Positions 11,111-22,748 of a DNA stretch of 64,000 bases are shown one piece after another. The stretch comes from Rhynchospora pubera (Eukaryota > Streptophyta > Magnoliopsida > Poales > Cyperaceae), in contig CM051459.1 of the NCBI GenBank assembly GCA_028095005.1, positions 21,438,699 to 21,502,698 of the forward strand. The letters are read 5' to 3'. The notes under the pieces are model-generated. The model ran no database searches and had not been told where the DNA came from. It saw only the letters and a list, made by a program, of their open reading frames with translations. Within the stretch, counting starts at the first letter, position 1. Each line of letters starts with the position of its first letter. The position numbers were made by a program, and so were the translations under genes.

Positions 11111-13423
11111 GACAACATAACATACACAGCATATCACAACCAATCAGAAAATTCTGCAAAGCAGGAAACTTCAAAAATGCATTAAAAATAACTAGATTAT
11201 CAGAAAAATTCTCATAAAATATCAAAATGTCAAGGAAAATATGAGAAATATTTTACCAAAACACTAAAGCACAAAATATTTTAAAATTAAAGTCTAAAGG
11301 GATAGCCCTAATGGGAAATAATAAATTTACATGGTTAAATAAAAAAAAAGAAGAATTAAGTTCTCTAGGGAAATTAAACAAAAATCATTTGAACATTCTA
11401 TGTTCTGGACAGCAGGTACATTTGAACGTTTTATGTTCTGGACAACAGGTACAGCCAAACATTAAAATCTGCAAACAAAGGCGAAATAAAAAAAGAGGTG
11501 TCACCAAGAAGGTCAAAATAAAAGTTTAAAAGTGCAAATTTAAACTAAAAAAAAAATCCAACCAAAGGTCGAAAAAGTGCGAGACAACGTATTCAATGGT
11601 AATGACTTAAACGAACAAGTCATTTCATATACGGAGTTTACTTTATATCTCTCGAACTTTCTCTTATTCTTCAGTGTCAACACATTTCGTTAAATGCGAG
11701 CAAATTGACTAGTATCAAGTTACTAGTATGAATTAGAGATAATGAGACAATTTAAACGACAAATATTTCTTAGGATTAGAATGTTACAATCATGGTATTT
11801 CGGACAACATTTCAAATTCCTCCATAAACGGCAAATGAAACATCTCATGCAATACATAATCACAATCGAGGGTCTTGAAATTTCAACTCATACCTTGGTG
11901 AAATATTTCTTGAATACTTAACCAATTACCTTTTTGCATCAACAAGTGAGCGAAGAAGGTAACATTATATCCTTTATAATTTCAAAGAGAACGTATGAAA
12001 ATATCAACAACCCTTGATATCGGAGATCAATATCTCTAGTTATCAATTGGCTACTTAAATCTTTTGATTTATAAACCAATGAAACATTCATGTATTTTCT
12101 TTTTAAAGAAAAAAATCTCTTGTTTAACTCATACTCTATTACTTGATCATAAATGATGGAGTTAATATCTACTTTCTCCAAAAACACTTTCTTGAGTAAA
12201 TGGATGAGAGCGTATGAGTTAAATCTAGTCCATAGTTGTGGGTTTATATGGCTCCCGCTTGCATTAATTTCGCCACATCGTCCATGAAGCAAAACTAATC
12301 TAATCTTTGTCTCTCCCACTAAATTCTATAAGGATCTAAATTCTATATAAAATAAAAAAACAAAAATACATGTGAAATTATCCTACTCCCATCCTAGCCT
12401 CAGGGGCATGCAAGCCACACAAGTTATATTAAAATTAATCAACAAATTAATTAATTAATGACACCAAAGGCCACATTACAAACATTCACACATGCATTCA
12501 ATTTACAACCACAAGGCATTGAGTCATTAGCCATACTAAATCCACTTTTCACCTACAAAACAAAGTTAGCACATACAAGTCCACTTTGTTTCCAATTAAT
12601 GATTTTCAAACATCTTTGCGTATTGTTTGCCATAAGCAAATTCCGTGCATTAATTCTAAATTTTAAACAACCAAACTTGTTTAAATTCATTTGGAAAATC
12701 TTTCAAACATATTATAACTGAAAGGAGATCAAACAAGGAGTATTCTAATTGTTTTTCAACTAGTTTGAATAATTAGAAAGTAGTAATTTAACAAAAAATG
12801 TAACTAATGGAATCCAACAAAATCAATAGTTTTTTGTCTCCAAAAATTCTCAAATAAATTACTTAATCTCCTTATCAAGATTTTGATTACCAGTAAAAAT
12901 TTCAAGAAGAGATCTTAAACCATCTGGGAGAATAAAAAAAGACAAATCTCTTACAAGTGCACGAAACACCGTTATGAGATTTTCAGCTTATCCTCTCAAC
13001 CATTTGGTCTGTTAGACCACCTTCTATCCAGTTTTTATATATACAATATACATAGAAAAACTAGTTTAGACAATAGGATAACCATAGAACACTGGTAATT
13101 ATATTCAAAATATAAATCTTTCAAGTCATTCAAATAGAACGGTGCGAGCAGAAACTGGTTCTTCGCACTGTTGCTATTTTATTCACAATAAATCCATACA
13201 AATTTGGAAAAACATAAATCTATCGCCAAAAGAATCAAAATCCATAGATCTACAACTTTCATGTAGATGAAAAAATCTTCCAGAGAACATATCATAGCGA
13301 AAAACGCACAACAACACAGAAAATGCCATTTCCAGACAGCAAACAAACGCATCATCTCTACTAATCCATTAATTACCCAAATTCTCTTAATTAAGTGTCA
13401 AATTAACTTAAGCACGACCTTGT
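11111..13423 (-). mobile_element. Probable internal region of a minus-strand LTR retroelement without coding capacity
   Basis: This region lies on the internal side of the primer-binding site at 13424-13435, so on the minus strand it would be the leader and body of the element. No gag, protease, integrase or reverse transcriptase motif is visible in any frame, so it is either a large non-coding retroelement derivative or a heavily decayed copy. A 33-bp direct repeat (catttgaac...ttctggaca) occurs at about 11386-11451. No matching second LTR was found by eye between 10.6 and 13.4 kb, and the distal boundary is unknown. Confidence 0.4.
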
Positions 13424-13435
13424 GCTCTGATACCA
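13424..13435 (-). mobile_element. Retrotransposon primer-binding site (initiator tRNA-Met)
   Basis: The plus strand reads GCTCTGATACCA, the reverse complement of TGGTATCAGAGC, the standard binding site for the 3' end of plant initiator tRNA-Met. It lies one base from the proposed LTR edge, as expected for reverse-transcription priming. It fixes the element's direction as minus. Confidence 0.85.
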
Positions 13436-13436
13436 C

Positions 13437-14379
13437 TATTAGAAAATTGTTCAATTTTAATTTTGTGACTAATTACACTTAATTAATCCCATTAAACAAA
13501 GAGCAAAGTAGATCTAGTACTTAAATTCAATCCAACACAAGAGATAGGTGGAAAATTTGTACCTCTTTTGATATCGCAATCAAGAGGCTCGATCCTACGG
13601 TTTAGAAATCGGTGGCGTACTCTCCGCGCATCCCCTTTCCAAATCAACCTCGAGTCCACCACGAAATTAACCAAAATCTATAAGCTATGCTAGTAGCTAG
13701 AAGGTTTAGGCTAATCCCTAGTTTTTCTTGTCTTCTCAATTAACTATTTAATTAGGGAGGAGAATGAAGCTCAACACATGAGCAATGGTGGTGGTGGGAG
13801 GAGGGTGGTGGCGCCGGCCAAAAGAGAGGAGGAGGGAAGGTTGGTGGCGGCCAAGAAAGAGGAAGAGCCAAGGAGCCATCCAAGGGGTCCTTTTATAATG
13901 CTCAAACCCTAGCAAATAGGTCCATCTATTTACAAGTATGCCACCTACCTACCACCACTCTAAGGGCCGGCCACAACGAGGCCTTTTTGGACCTCACACA
14001 CTCACTTAATTGATTCCTTAATCAATGAATTAGGTCCACCTATTTATGCTCTTCATTTGGGCTATATATTTAATATATAAATATTGGCCCATTAACTTAA
14101 TATAACTATTTATATTAAATTGTGTTGAACTGAAAATAATAATTAACTAATTAATAATTATTACGGGATTAGCTAATACACTAATTCATTTCTATATGAT
14201 CTATTTGACTTAATTAATTATATCGATATATAATCAATTAATCAACTTATCATATTTTCGCAATACACACTAATACGAATAAACGGAGTTATATTTTCTT
14301 AAAACCAAATCCAATGTGAGACGGAAGTTATATTTAAATTGTGAAAATTTAAATTCTCTTTGATTATTTTTATTACACA
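13437..14379 (-). mobile_element. 5' LTR of a minus-strand retroelement
   Basis: The edge next to the primer-binding site reads TATTAGAAAATT on the plus strand, close to the TGTTAG-type LTR terminus with one G-to-A change. The distal edge is placed at the CA of 'ttacaca', giving about 940 bases, and this end is tentative. A TATA box in the minus direction (13890-13899) divides it into a U3 (higher coordinates) and an R/U5 part. The segment downstream of the TATA box contains a GC-rich, purine-skewed tract near 13760-13870. With no second LTR seen, no target-site duplication could be tested. Confidence 0.6.
13890..13899 (-). promoter_or_regulatory. LTR promoter TATA box
   Basis: The minus strand reads CATTATAAAAGGACC across this point, a strong TATA box inside the proposed LTR and about 450 bases from its inner edge. 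That is a normal place for retroelement transcription to start, near 13865. Confidence 0.55.
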
Positions 14380-14663
14380 ATTTAAAAAAAAAATTGATAA
14401 AAGAAAATAAGCAAGACTTAATTTGCTACCTAAAAGACACGGCAATTACACAACAAATTTGGAACCGTAAGCCACAAACAATCCAGCTCTTTGCCCTCTT
14501 CCCGTTAAAATAAAATTAATAAAAAAGAATAGAATCCATTAAAATACAATAGTACCTACCAGCTTTGTTGTTTTTTGCGCGCTACACATTGGTATAGCGG
14601 GACATAGAATTTGGATCCGAGTAAAGGGGATTGAATGAGTCATTTCACATATGGATTCTCGAT

Positions 14664-14823
14664 GGGTACGTTTGGATAGGTGTGGGAAGAAGGGAAGAAG
14701 GAAAGAAGTGGGAAGAAATATTGGGAAGTGTGTAACTTTGTGAAGAGTTTGAATTATTTATAATTTTTTTTCTTCTTCTTCTTCCTTCTTCTTCTTCTTT
14801 CTTCCAACGATCCAAACGCACCC
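14664..14823. mobile_element. MITE of the GTTTGGAT family, 160 bp
   Basis: The terminal inverted repeats read GGGTACGTTTGGAT at the left and the complement of GGGTGCGTTTGGAT at the right. They are flanked by a 3-bp duplication, GAT (14661-14663 and 14824-14826). The interior is strand-skewed, GGGAAGAAGG-rich on the left half and CTTCTTCTTC-rich on the right, so the whole element folds back on itself. Related copies lie at 27472, 32386, 38659, 41851 and 58123. Confidence 0.75.
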
Positions 14824-14949
14824 GATAAGAGAGAAACAGATTGTATAGACCTCTTTCTGTAGACTATTAAATTCATTAATATTCTTAGATGCTACTCTTG
14901 ATTTAATTCTTCCTCAACGGCAAGTTTATATCTCTTCATAAGTCATAAC

Positions 14950-15110
14950 CAGAATTATTCTTATAAGGGTAATATGGTCATTTTAATCAGTCTGCGGTAT
15001 AAAATTAATTTATGTTGTTTTGTAGTGGCATAAAACTAATTAGTCATTTTGCAATGGCATATCTCGAATTTTAAACTTTTACAGTGGCATAAACCAAAAT
15101 TCCCCAATAA
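14950..15110. repeat. Single arm of a Mutator-type inverted-repeat element
   Basis: Repeats words such as 'tagtggcataaaactaatta' and ends in 'ccaaaattcccc'. This modular arm style is like that of the element at 1941-2984 but with different words. No partner arm was found nearby, so it appears to be a solo or truncated arm. Confidence 0.35.
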
Positions 15111-15714
15111 ATTATTAATCTTTACATAAACTGACCAAGACATTTAAGTTTGATTAAAAAAAAATTCATAGTCAATTCATCATAATCCAAATGAACACTT
15201 GATTTCTTCAATACTGACATAGTTTCACACGGTTGTTGAAGCTTTCATTTCAAGAAAAATAGGTCACATATGTCCTAATAATAAAAATAGCAATTATAAA
15301 TATCAAATGAGTCAGCTCATACCATTGTTCTACGATATTGTAACCTGATCAAATCGATACCAATCGTTGCTAGAAATAGCAATTGCAAAAACCTGACTAT
15401 GACAATTTATGATATTGCTAACATGAAATCAACAAAATTGGCATATTAATCTCCGTTGCTAACCTGTTCATGTATCTTGGTAAAGCAAACAATTAGAGTT
15501 TTAATGCCAGTAGGAACTCAAGAAAGAACTGAACTGGTACCAACTCCAAACATTGAAGAAAATAATTCATAGATGCGTGTTAAGCAAAAGAAAGAGTTGC
15601 CTAAAGCTAGTTTTTACAAATGCTCTCAAAGCAGAGATTTTATTTCCAAAATAACCAAATATTATTGCAGCAAAAGCTCTTTCAGTTTTGTCCTTAAAAT
15701 GAAGAGATGGGCTA

Positions 15715-16095
15715 AAATTAGCTACGACTGACGGATGCAACCGTCAGCTACGATCAAATCTCAATTTTCGAGATTCTAACAGTCGATCCGAACCGTTCAA
15801 TGTGTTCTCCACATTGAAATCTCATTGGAGACCAAATTTTATATTTTTCTGAAATTTTTTAGTATTTGTTTGATATTTTATAAAATTCTTAATCTAAACA
15901 ATTCTTGACCCTTCAATAACTATGATTTTTAAAAATCTCAAAAAATAGCAAATAAAATCAGAAAAATGTAAAATTTGGTCTCCAATGAGATTTCAATATG
16001 GAGAACACAATGAACGGTTCAGATCGAATGTTAGAATCTCGAAAATTGAGATTTGATCGTAGCTGACGATTGCATCCGTCAGTCGTGGCTGATTT
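15715..16095. mobile_element. Fold-back element with shared core, copy 1
   Basis: An almost complete inverted repeat of about 380 bases. The left arm begins AAATTAGCTACGACTGACGG and the right arm ends in its near-perfect complement. The inner arms hold the words ATTGAAATCTCATTGGAGAC and its complement, which recur in fold-back copies near 16860, 36787 and 39519. No target-site duplication was evident, and no coding capacity. Confidence 0.75.
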
Positions 16096-16859
16096 GAACT
16101 TAAAACTTCAATGGACTACTTACTATTAGTTTATTTGAAATTTAAATGACCATAAATCTGGTTAAGACAGCGCAAGAACAAATTAATTTCTCAAAACTGA
16201 AATGATACTTAATAGCAATTTTCTCAAGAAAGTTGGACCTATTCGAATTAATATAAGTTTCAAAAGGACACTGTAGAAGCCTAGAGTGACAAAAACCAAT
16301 GACAATCAGAAAGGCAAAAAAACTCAATTTCGTAGCATTCTCGTAAGTTTGATAGATCATAATGAAGATTCTGTTCTTACCACTAAAAGAAATTTCATTC
16401 CCAAAGAAGAGTTGAGCCTTCACAATAAACGAAGTAAGCCCTACATGTCCATAGACCACAAATGAACTAATATGGACAGAAAAGCTAACATGTTCATTAT
16501 GTCAAAAATACATCTTGTGTTTATGATACATTAAAGAATGTTGCAAAAGGAAAAAGGTTCTTCCATCCAACAATATTTATTTAATTTTTAAAACATAATC
16601 AGATTGATAAAGAAAATTGTAAGAATTTGAAAAAGAAAATTTTAGTGTCCCTGAAATCTGAATCAATCCCTCTTAGAAGTTATGCAAGTTTTGCTCAATA
16701 ATAAATTTCAACTCTCTTAGAACTTGAAAGACATGCACTATTTGCATTATCTGCTTACAAGCTTACAATCTCATGTTTACATTTTAATTTTAATTACTGT
16801 TAAAACATAAATGTTTTTAAATTTTTATTTACCCACGAATAATTGAGTAATGCTAGAAT

Positions 16860-17218
16860 CAAACATATACGATGTCAAATACGATCCAAATGTCGACTAT
16901 TAAAATTTCAAACGGCTGATCCAAACTGCTCAATATGATCTCTATATTGAAATATTCTTGAAAATCAAATTTTATATTTTTTTTCAAATTTTCTAACTAT
17001 TTTTTTCGAAATTTTGAAATTGGAGGGTTCATAACTTTTTAGATTGAGCATATTCAAAATGTCCAAAAATATAGTAAAAAAATAGAAAAATATAAAATTT
17101 GGTCTCGACGAAGCTTTTATAACGTAGAACAATTTGAACGATTTGGATCGGTCATTTTAATTTTAAAAATTAAAATTTTATCATGTTGGACAATTGTAAT
17201 TGTCATATATGTTTGACA
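16860..17218. mobile_element. Fold-back element with shared core, diverged copy 2
   Basis: An inverted repeat with outer ends matching TCAAACATATACGA / TCAAACATATATGA and an inner core related to the copy at 15715 (ATTGAAAT..., AAAATTTGGTCTC...). The arms are more diverged than in copy 1. It lies about 300 bases upstream of the CDC48 transcript leader. Confidence 0.6.
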
Positions 17219-17540
17219 CTGATCACGACAATTTGGTATGTTTTCTAATTGAATTGAACAAAAAAAAAAAACTAGAATGTTCCAATATTAATATTCTATT
17301 TTTGGTAGTTTATTCCCAAAACAAAACTATATCCCACCGCTCGTTATCGCTAACAATTCTTTTTTTGGGTTGGGTTATTTTGATCCCTCTTAATTTCGTA
17401 AATTGACATAATAATTTAATTTCCAATTTCCAAATGTAAGTCAGCATAGTGGGTTGAACCAGGTACAAATATCTCTCGACAACCGATTCGGCGATTCCTC
17501 TCCCCAACCCACTCAACCGATCTCTCTCGCCATAAAGTTC

Positions 17541-17542
<2 letters not shown>

Positions 17543-17574
<32 letters not shown>
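17543..17574 (+). repeat. (CT)16 microsatellite in the CDC48 leader
   Basis: A pure CT dinucleotide run about 50 bases upstream of the CDC48 start codon, on the coding strand. CT-rich leaders are common in highly expressed plant genes. A mirrored CT run occurs in the leader of the neighbouring kinase gene. Confidence 0.9.
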
Positions 17575-17577
<3 letters not shown>

Positions 17578-17625
17578 CACCTGCTTCTCTACCACCCTCT
17601 CTAGAAGTTTCTCTCTAAAATTTCC

Positions 17626-20600
17626 ATGGCGAACCAAGGCGAAGCTTCATCTTCCGATCCGTGAGTTCCTCTCTTCCTCTATTCTCTCTGATCTTAGAAC
17701 TTCGCTTGGTTTTTTACCTTACATGCTACCTTACTTGGGGAAGGGGAAAGGATTAAGATGAGAAAAGGTTTTAACTTTTTTCCCTATTTCTCCGTTGGTG
17801 CTTGTAACATTGTCGTGGTAGAGTATTAATCTTTCTCTGAAATGTGTAAAATAAAGGCTTAACTAGGGTTTTAAGTACTTGTAAAACTAAAATCTCTTGA
17901 AATCTTCTAAACCTACCTGACAGGGAACGGAATAGTTAAATTTTGCGGAAATTATGGCCCTTCTTCTTTTCCAAGCAAACATTGATGCAATTTTTGGTTG
18001 GTTATATGACATTTTTTTCTGTGGAATTTTGTTTGGGTGTTATTTCAGGAAAGGGAAGAAAGACTTCAGCACTGCGATTTTAGAAAGAAAGAAGGCTGCA
18101 AACCGTCTGGTTGTTGATGAGGCTGTTAATGACGACAACTCGGTTGTGTCTATGCATCCTGATACTATGGAGAAGCTCCAGTTGTTCCGTGGTGACACTG
18201 TTCTTCTCAAAGTAAATTTACCCTATCTCTTGTTTTGGATCATGTTAAATTAAATTGGTGCAGTAGTGTACAACTGTATTTGTGTCCTTATAATACTGAA
18301 AGATTGTGGGGAATTCTTGTTGATTTTTGCAGAATGGTTGTCTAGACAGTGCTAAATGCACTTGTTATCGGATTGGAATTAACTATTTGATATAAATTTT
18401 GAAGGGGGAGAATAAATAAAAAAAAAGCATAAATGTCCTCTTTTTTAATTGTTTATATAAAATTCTTTTCAAATGAAGTTCAGTGTTGTACGATCTTTTG
18501 TAAACTCTTATGATTTAGATTGTATTTTACTTAGTAAATCTCAAATGTTTTTTTTTAAATTAAATCAGGGAAAGAAGAGGAAAGACACCATATGCATAGT
18601 GCTGGCAGATGATACATGCGAGGAGCCAAAGATAAGGATGAACAAGGTGGTGAGGAAGAACCTTCGGGTCAGGCTGGGAGATGTCGTCTCTGTGCACCAG
18701 TGCCAGGATGTGAAGTACGGGAAACGTGTTCACATACTTCCCATCGATGACACTGTTGAGGGCCTCACTGGCAACCTCTTCGATGCTTTCCTTAAACGTC
18801 AGTTCAAACTCTTATCTCCATCTTTTTGCGAACTCACCTTAGTTCATTTTCAATTGTCATCGACTGTGAAATAGTATTTTTACTGGATTGTTGAAAAATT
18901 GATTGTTTATTTTAAATAAACTTGATTATGTCGTGAGAAACATACATGAGTGTTGTATTAAAAACATTCTACTCTTCAGTTTTCTCTTTTTGAAAGCAAG
19001 ATGCATATTATTTTATAAATAACTCGGATGAAACAACATAGATGAATTTATGATTTTATGCCTGCATAGCTCTATGCCTCTTATTCTACTGAAGAATACT
19101 GTGAATGTTCATTCTGGCAATATAAAGAATCCATAATAATTCTTCAGATATAAAGGGCTTCAGCTAATAATGTTTTTTCTTCTTAAAATGTTAACAGCCT
19201 ACTTCCTTGAAGCATACCGTCCAGTTAGAAAGGGTGACCTCTTCCTCGTTCGTGGCGGCATGCGCAGTGTTGAATTCAAGGTTATTGAAACTGATCCTGC
19301 CGAGTACTGCATTGTCGCCCCTGACACTGAGATCTTCTGCGAGGGTGAGCCTGTGAAGCGTGAGGATGAGGAGCGCCTTGATGAAGTTGGATATGATGAT
19401 GTTGGAGGGGTTCGCAAACAGATGGCCCAAATTCGCGAGTTGGTGGAACTCCCTCTCAGACACCCCCAACTCTTCAAATCAATTGGTGTGAAACCCCCAA
19501 AGGGTATTCTGCTGTATGGCCCGCCTGGATCAGGAAAGACACTTATTGCACGTGCAGTTGCCAATGAAACTGGTGCTTTCTTCTTCCTGATCAATGGACC
19601 TGAGATTATGTCCAAGTTGGCTGGGGAGAGTGAAAGCAATTTGAGGAAGGCTTTTGAGGAGGCCGAGAAGAATGCCCCGTCTATCATTTTTATTGACGAG
19701 ATTGATTCTATTGCGCCGAAGAGAGAAAAGACTCATGGTGAAGTTGAAAGAAGAATTGTCTCTCAGTTGTTGACCTTGATGGACGGGTTGAAGTCACGTG
19801 CCCATGTGATTGTCATGGGGGCTACTAATAGGCCCAATAGCATTGACCCAGCTTTGAGAAGGTTTGGGCGGTTTGATCGGGAGATTGATATCGGTGTGCC
19901 AGATGAGGTTGGGAGGCTGGAGGTTCTCCGAATTCATACAAAGAATATGAAACTGGCTGAAGACGTAAGCTTGCTTTTGTTTATTTTTTTTTTCTAAATT
20001 TTATTTGATATCATGATTAAGTCTTTATTTTCATTGTAGTTTGTCACAAGAGTATTATTGTCTTGCAGGTTGATTTGGAAAGAATATCGAAGGATACCCA
20101 TGGATACGTCGGTGCTGATCTGGCTGCACTTTGTACTGAGGCAGCACTTCAATGCATCCGAGAAAAAATGGATATTATTGATTTGGAGGATGAAACAATA
20201 GATGCTGAGATACTTAACTCTATGGCAGTTACCAATGAGCACTTTAAGACTGCGCTTGGTACCAGCAACCCATCAGCTCTTCGTGAAACTGTAAGTTTAA
20301 AGTCAGAATTAGTTGGTAGTATTAGTTTGTTGGTTACAAATATCTAACTTCCTTTGGTGCTATTTGCTTAGGTTGTTGAAGTGCCAAATGTCAGTTGGGA
20401 TGACATTGGTGGGTTGGAGAATGTCAAAAGAGAGTTGCAAGAGGTGAGTTGCAACATAATGCATTGAATCTAATTTAATCTGGACCTCTTACTTGTGCCA
20501 AAAGAATATCACTGAACTATTTAGTTGGGTCCTAGTGCAAGACCTTTTTATGCAAAAAAAGTATGTGAAAGTTATTGAAGAATATTTTCTGAAATTTTAC

Positions 20601-21905
20601 TGACAAATATGTTATCGTTATATTGTAGACTGTACAATATCCAGTTGAACACCCAGAGAAATTCGAGAAGTTTGGCATGGCTCCATCAAAGGGTGTTCTC
20701 TTTTATGGGCCTCCAGGATGTGGTAAAACCCTTTTGGCCAAGGCAATTGCAAATGAATGCCAAGCCAATTTTATCAGTGTCAAGGGTCCAGAGCTGCTTA
20801 CCATGTGGTTTGGTGAGAGTGAGGCCAATGTGCGAGAGATCTTTGACAAGGCTCGTGGATCAGCTCCTTGTGTTCTTTTCTTCGATGAGCTTGATTCTAT
20901 TGCAACTCAGGTATTGTACTAACCCTTTAAATTAATGAATTAAACACTTAGGGTGGCCTTAACTGATACTGTTTTAGCAGTTGTAAATATGTGGGTTTTG
21001 TGGAATTGAAATATCAGATAGGTTTTACAAAAAGAAAAGTTGGCATCACTTGTATGAAGATTTAAGCTCCAAAACACTCCTTTTACATGCTAAACACTGG
21101 CAGTGTCTTTAATTTATGTTTCTTGCTATGTTTCAGAGAGGGAGCAGTGTTGGCGATGCTGGGGGTGCAGCTGATCGTGTGCTAAATCAGTTGCTAACTG
21201 AAATGGATGGCATGACGGCAAAGAAAACTGTGTTCATTATTGGTGCGACCAACCGTCCTGACATCATCGACCCAGCATTGCTGAGGCCGGGTCGTTTGGA
21301 TCAGTTAATCTACATTCCTCTACCTGACGAGGCGTCGCGGTTCCAGATCTTCAAGGCCTGCCTCAGGAAGTCCCCAATTGCCAAGGATGTTGATTTGAGC
21401 GCACTGGCAAAGTACACACAAGGCTTCAGTGGTGCTGATATTACTGAAATCTGCCAGCGTGCCTGTAAATACGCAATCAGAGAGAACATTGAAAAAGTAT
21501 ATATATATTTTTTGTTTCCTTACTCAGATGTATCTAGGATTGAATTTATGAATTTTGTTAGTTAATTTTTGTAATTTAAATTAACTGTAATTTGATTCTT
21601 TATAGGATATAGAGAGAGAGCGACGCAAGAGCGAGAATCCAGAGGCAATGGAAGAGGATGATGCTGATGATATCGCAGAGATAAAAGCTGTGCATTTTGA
21701 GGAGTCAATGAAGTATGCTCGTCGCAGTGTGAGCGATGCCGATATTCGCAAGTATCAGGCATTCGCGCAAACCCTCCAGCAATCTCGTGGCTTCGGCACT
21801 GAGTTCCGCTTTTCGGAGCGCTCTGAAACTGCCACTGGTGCTGCTGGATCTGACCCTTTTGCCTCTGCTGGTGCTACAGCAGATGATGATGATCTATACA
21901 GTTGA
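17626..21905 (+). CDS. CDC48: CDC48/p97 AAA+ ATPase, nine exons, 809 residues
   Basis: Hexameric ATPase that extracts ubiquitinated proteins from membranes and complexes (ER-associated degradation, cell division, chromatin and defence turnover). It acts in the cytosol and nucleus with adaptors such as UFD1-NPL4. Coding exons: 17626-17660, 18049-18211, 18569-18797, 19198-19964, 20069-20290, 20372-20443, 20629-20910, 21137-21496, 21606-21905. All join in frame with GT/AG borders to 2430 bases, that is 809 codons plus TGA, the usual plant CDC48 length. The N-domain occupies about residues 1-200. D1 has Walker A GPPGSGKT (250-257) and Walker B IIFIDE (305-310). D2 has Walker A GPPGCGKT (523-530) and Walker B VLFFDE (578-583). 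The C-terminus ends in DDDDLYS, keeping the penultimate Tyr known as a phosphorylation and cofactor-binding site. The start ATG follows a CT-rich leader and begins MANQGEASSSDP. No defects seen. It converges with the kinase gene on the minus strand. Confidence 0.97.
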
Positions 21906-22748
21906 ACATGTAACATGTGATATAGGATATGGGCGGCTCCTTTGTACAATGTGTCTTTATTCTGTTGTGTTATGTTGAGTGTTAAACTCAGGTGTTACTT
22001 TTGAGAAGAGAGACACTCCAAGGATCTTGTCTTTTTATGGTATTTATTTTGAGGTGGGACACTGCAAGGATCTTAGTTGTTGTTCTAGTAATTTGCTTTT
22101 GGAAGGAACATGTGATATCTGTGTAAGAAAGAATCATTAAAAGTTTATATTATCTTTTGCTTGCGTCCTATATGTCAACTTTGTTTCTGTTTTCTATTGT
22201 TGCTTGTTATGCTACATGGTAATGTACCGTCGTTCCTGTGGCTGGCACCATATCGATATCACTAATAGTCGTTCGTTCTCAAAATATCCAAAGAGTCAAT
22301 TGTAGTTTACCCTTAAAAACTGGTGGATTGGAAGTAGTCCACAAGTAACATGTTAAAGCGAAATAAGCACAGAAGAATTATATGATTTTAGATTCTTAAT
22401 ATTGACTATGCAGAGAGATTCTGTACAGTCGTCAGGGCATTTCAACGTAGTTCACCGAAACAAAAATTTTATTCTAAACCAGAAAGGACGGAGGTGAGAA
22501 AACGAAATATCCATAGGAGGAATAGTTCGAGCAGGCAGCTAAAACAATGTTGTGAATTGCAGCAATGCATTTTTCATCCAAAAAGAAAGGTAAAAAAAAG
22601 GATAAAGGATTAACAAAACTCTACCCAACATTTTATGTACAAGAGCTTTGCGATGGCAAATTACAACCATCACTAGCTGACTCAACCCAAATCTCAAATT
22701 ACCAAGTAATGAAATAAATATAAATAAACCCAACACATTAACATGCAT
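21906..22748. other. Convergent 3' regions of CDC48 and the kinase gene
   Basis: About 840 bases between two stop codons facing each other. It holds both 3' untranslated regions. The CDC48 transcript probably ends near 22150-22180 after the repeated 'actgcaaggatctt'/'actccaaggatctt' words (about 22012 and 22060). I see no further gene. Confidence 0.5.

Noticed and set aside
19191..19736. Open frames antisense to the CDC48 D1 exon
   Set aside because: They are shadows of a strongly conserved coding exon on the other strand.
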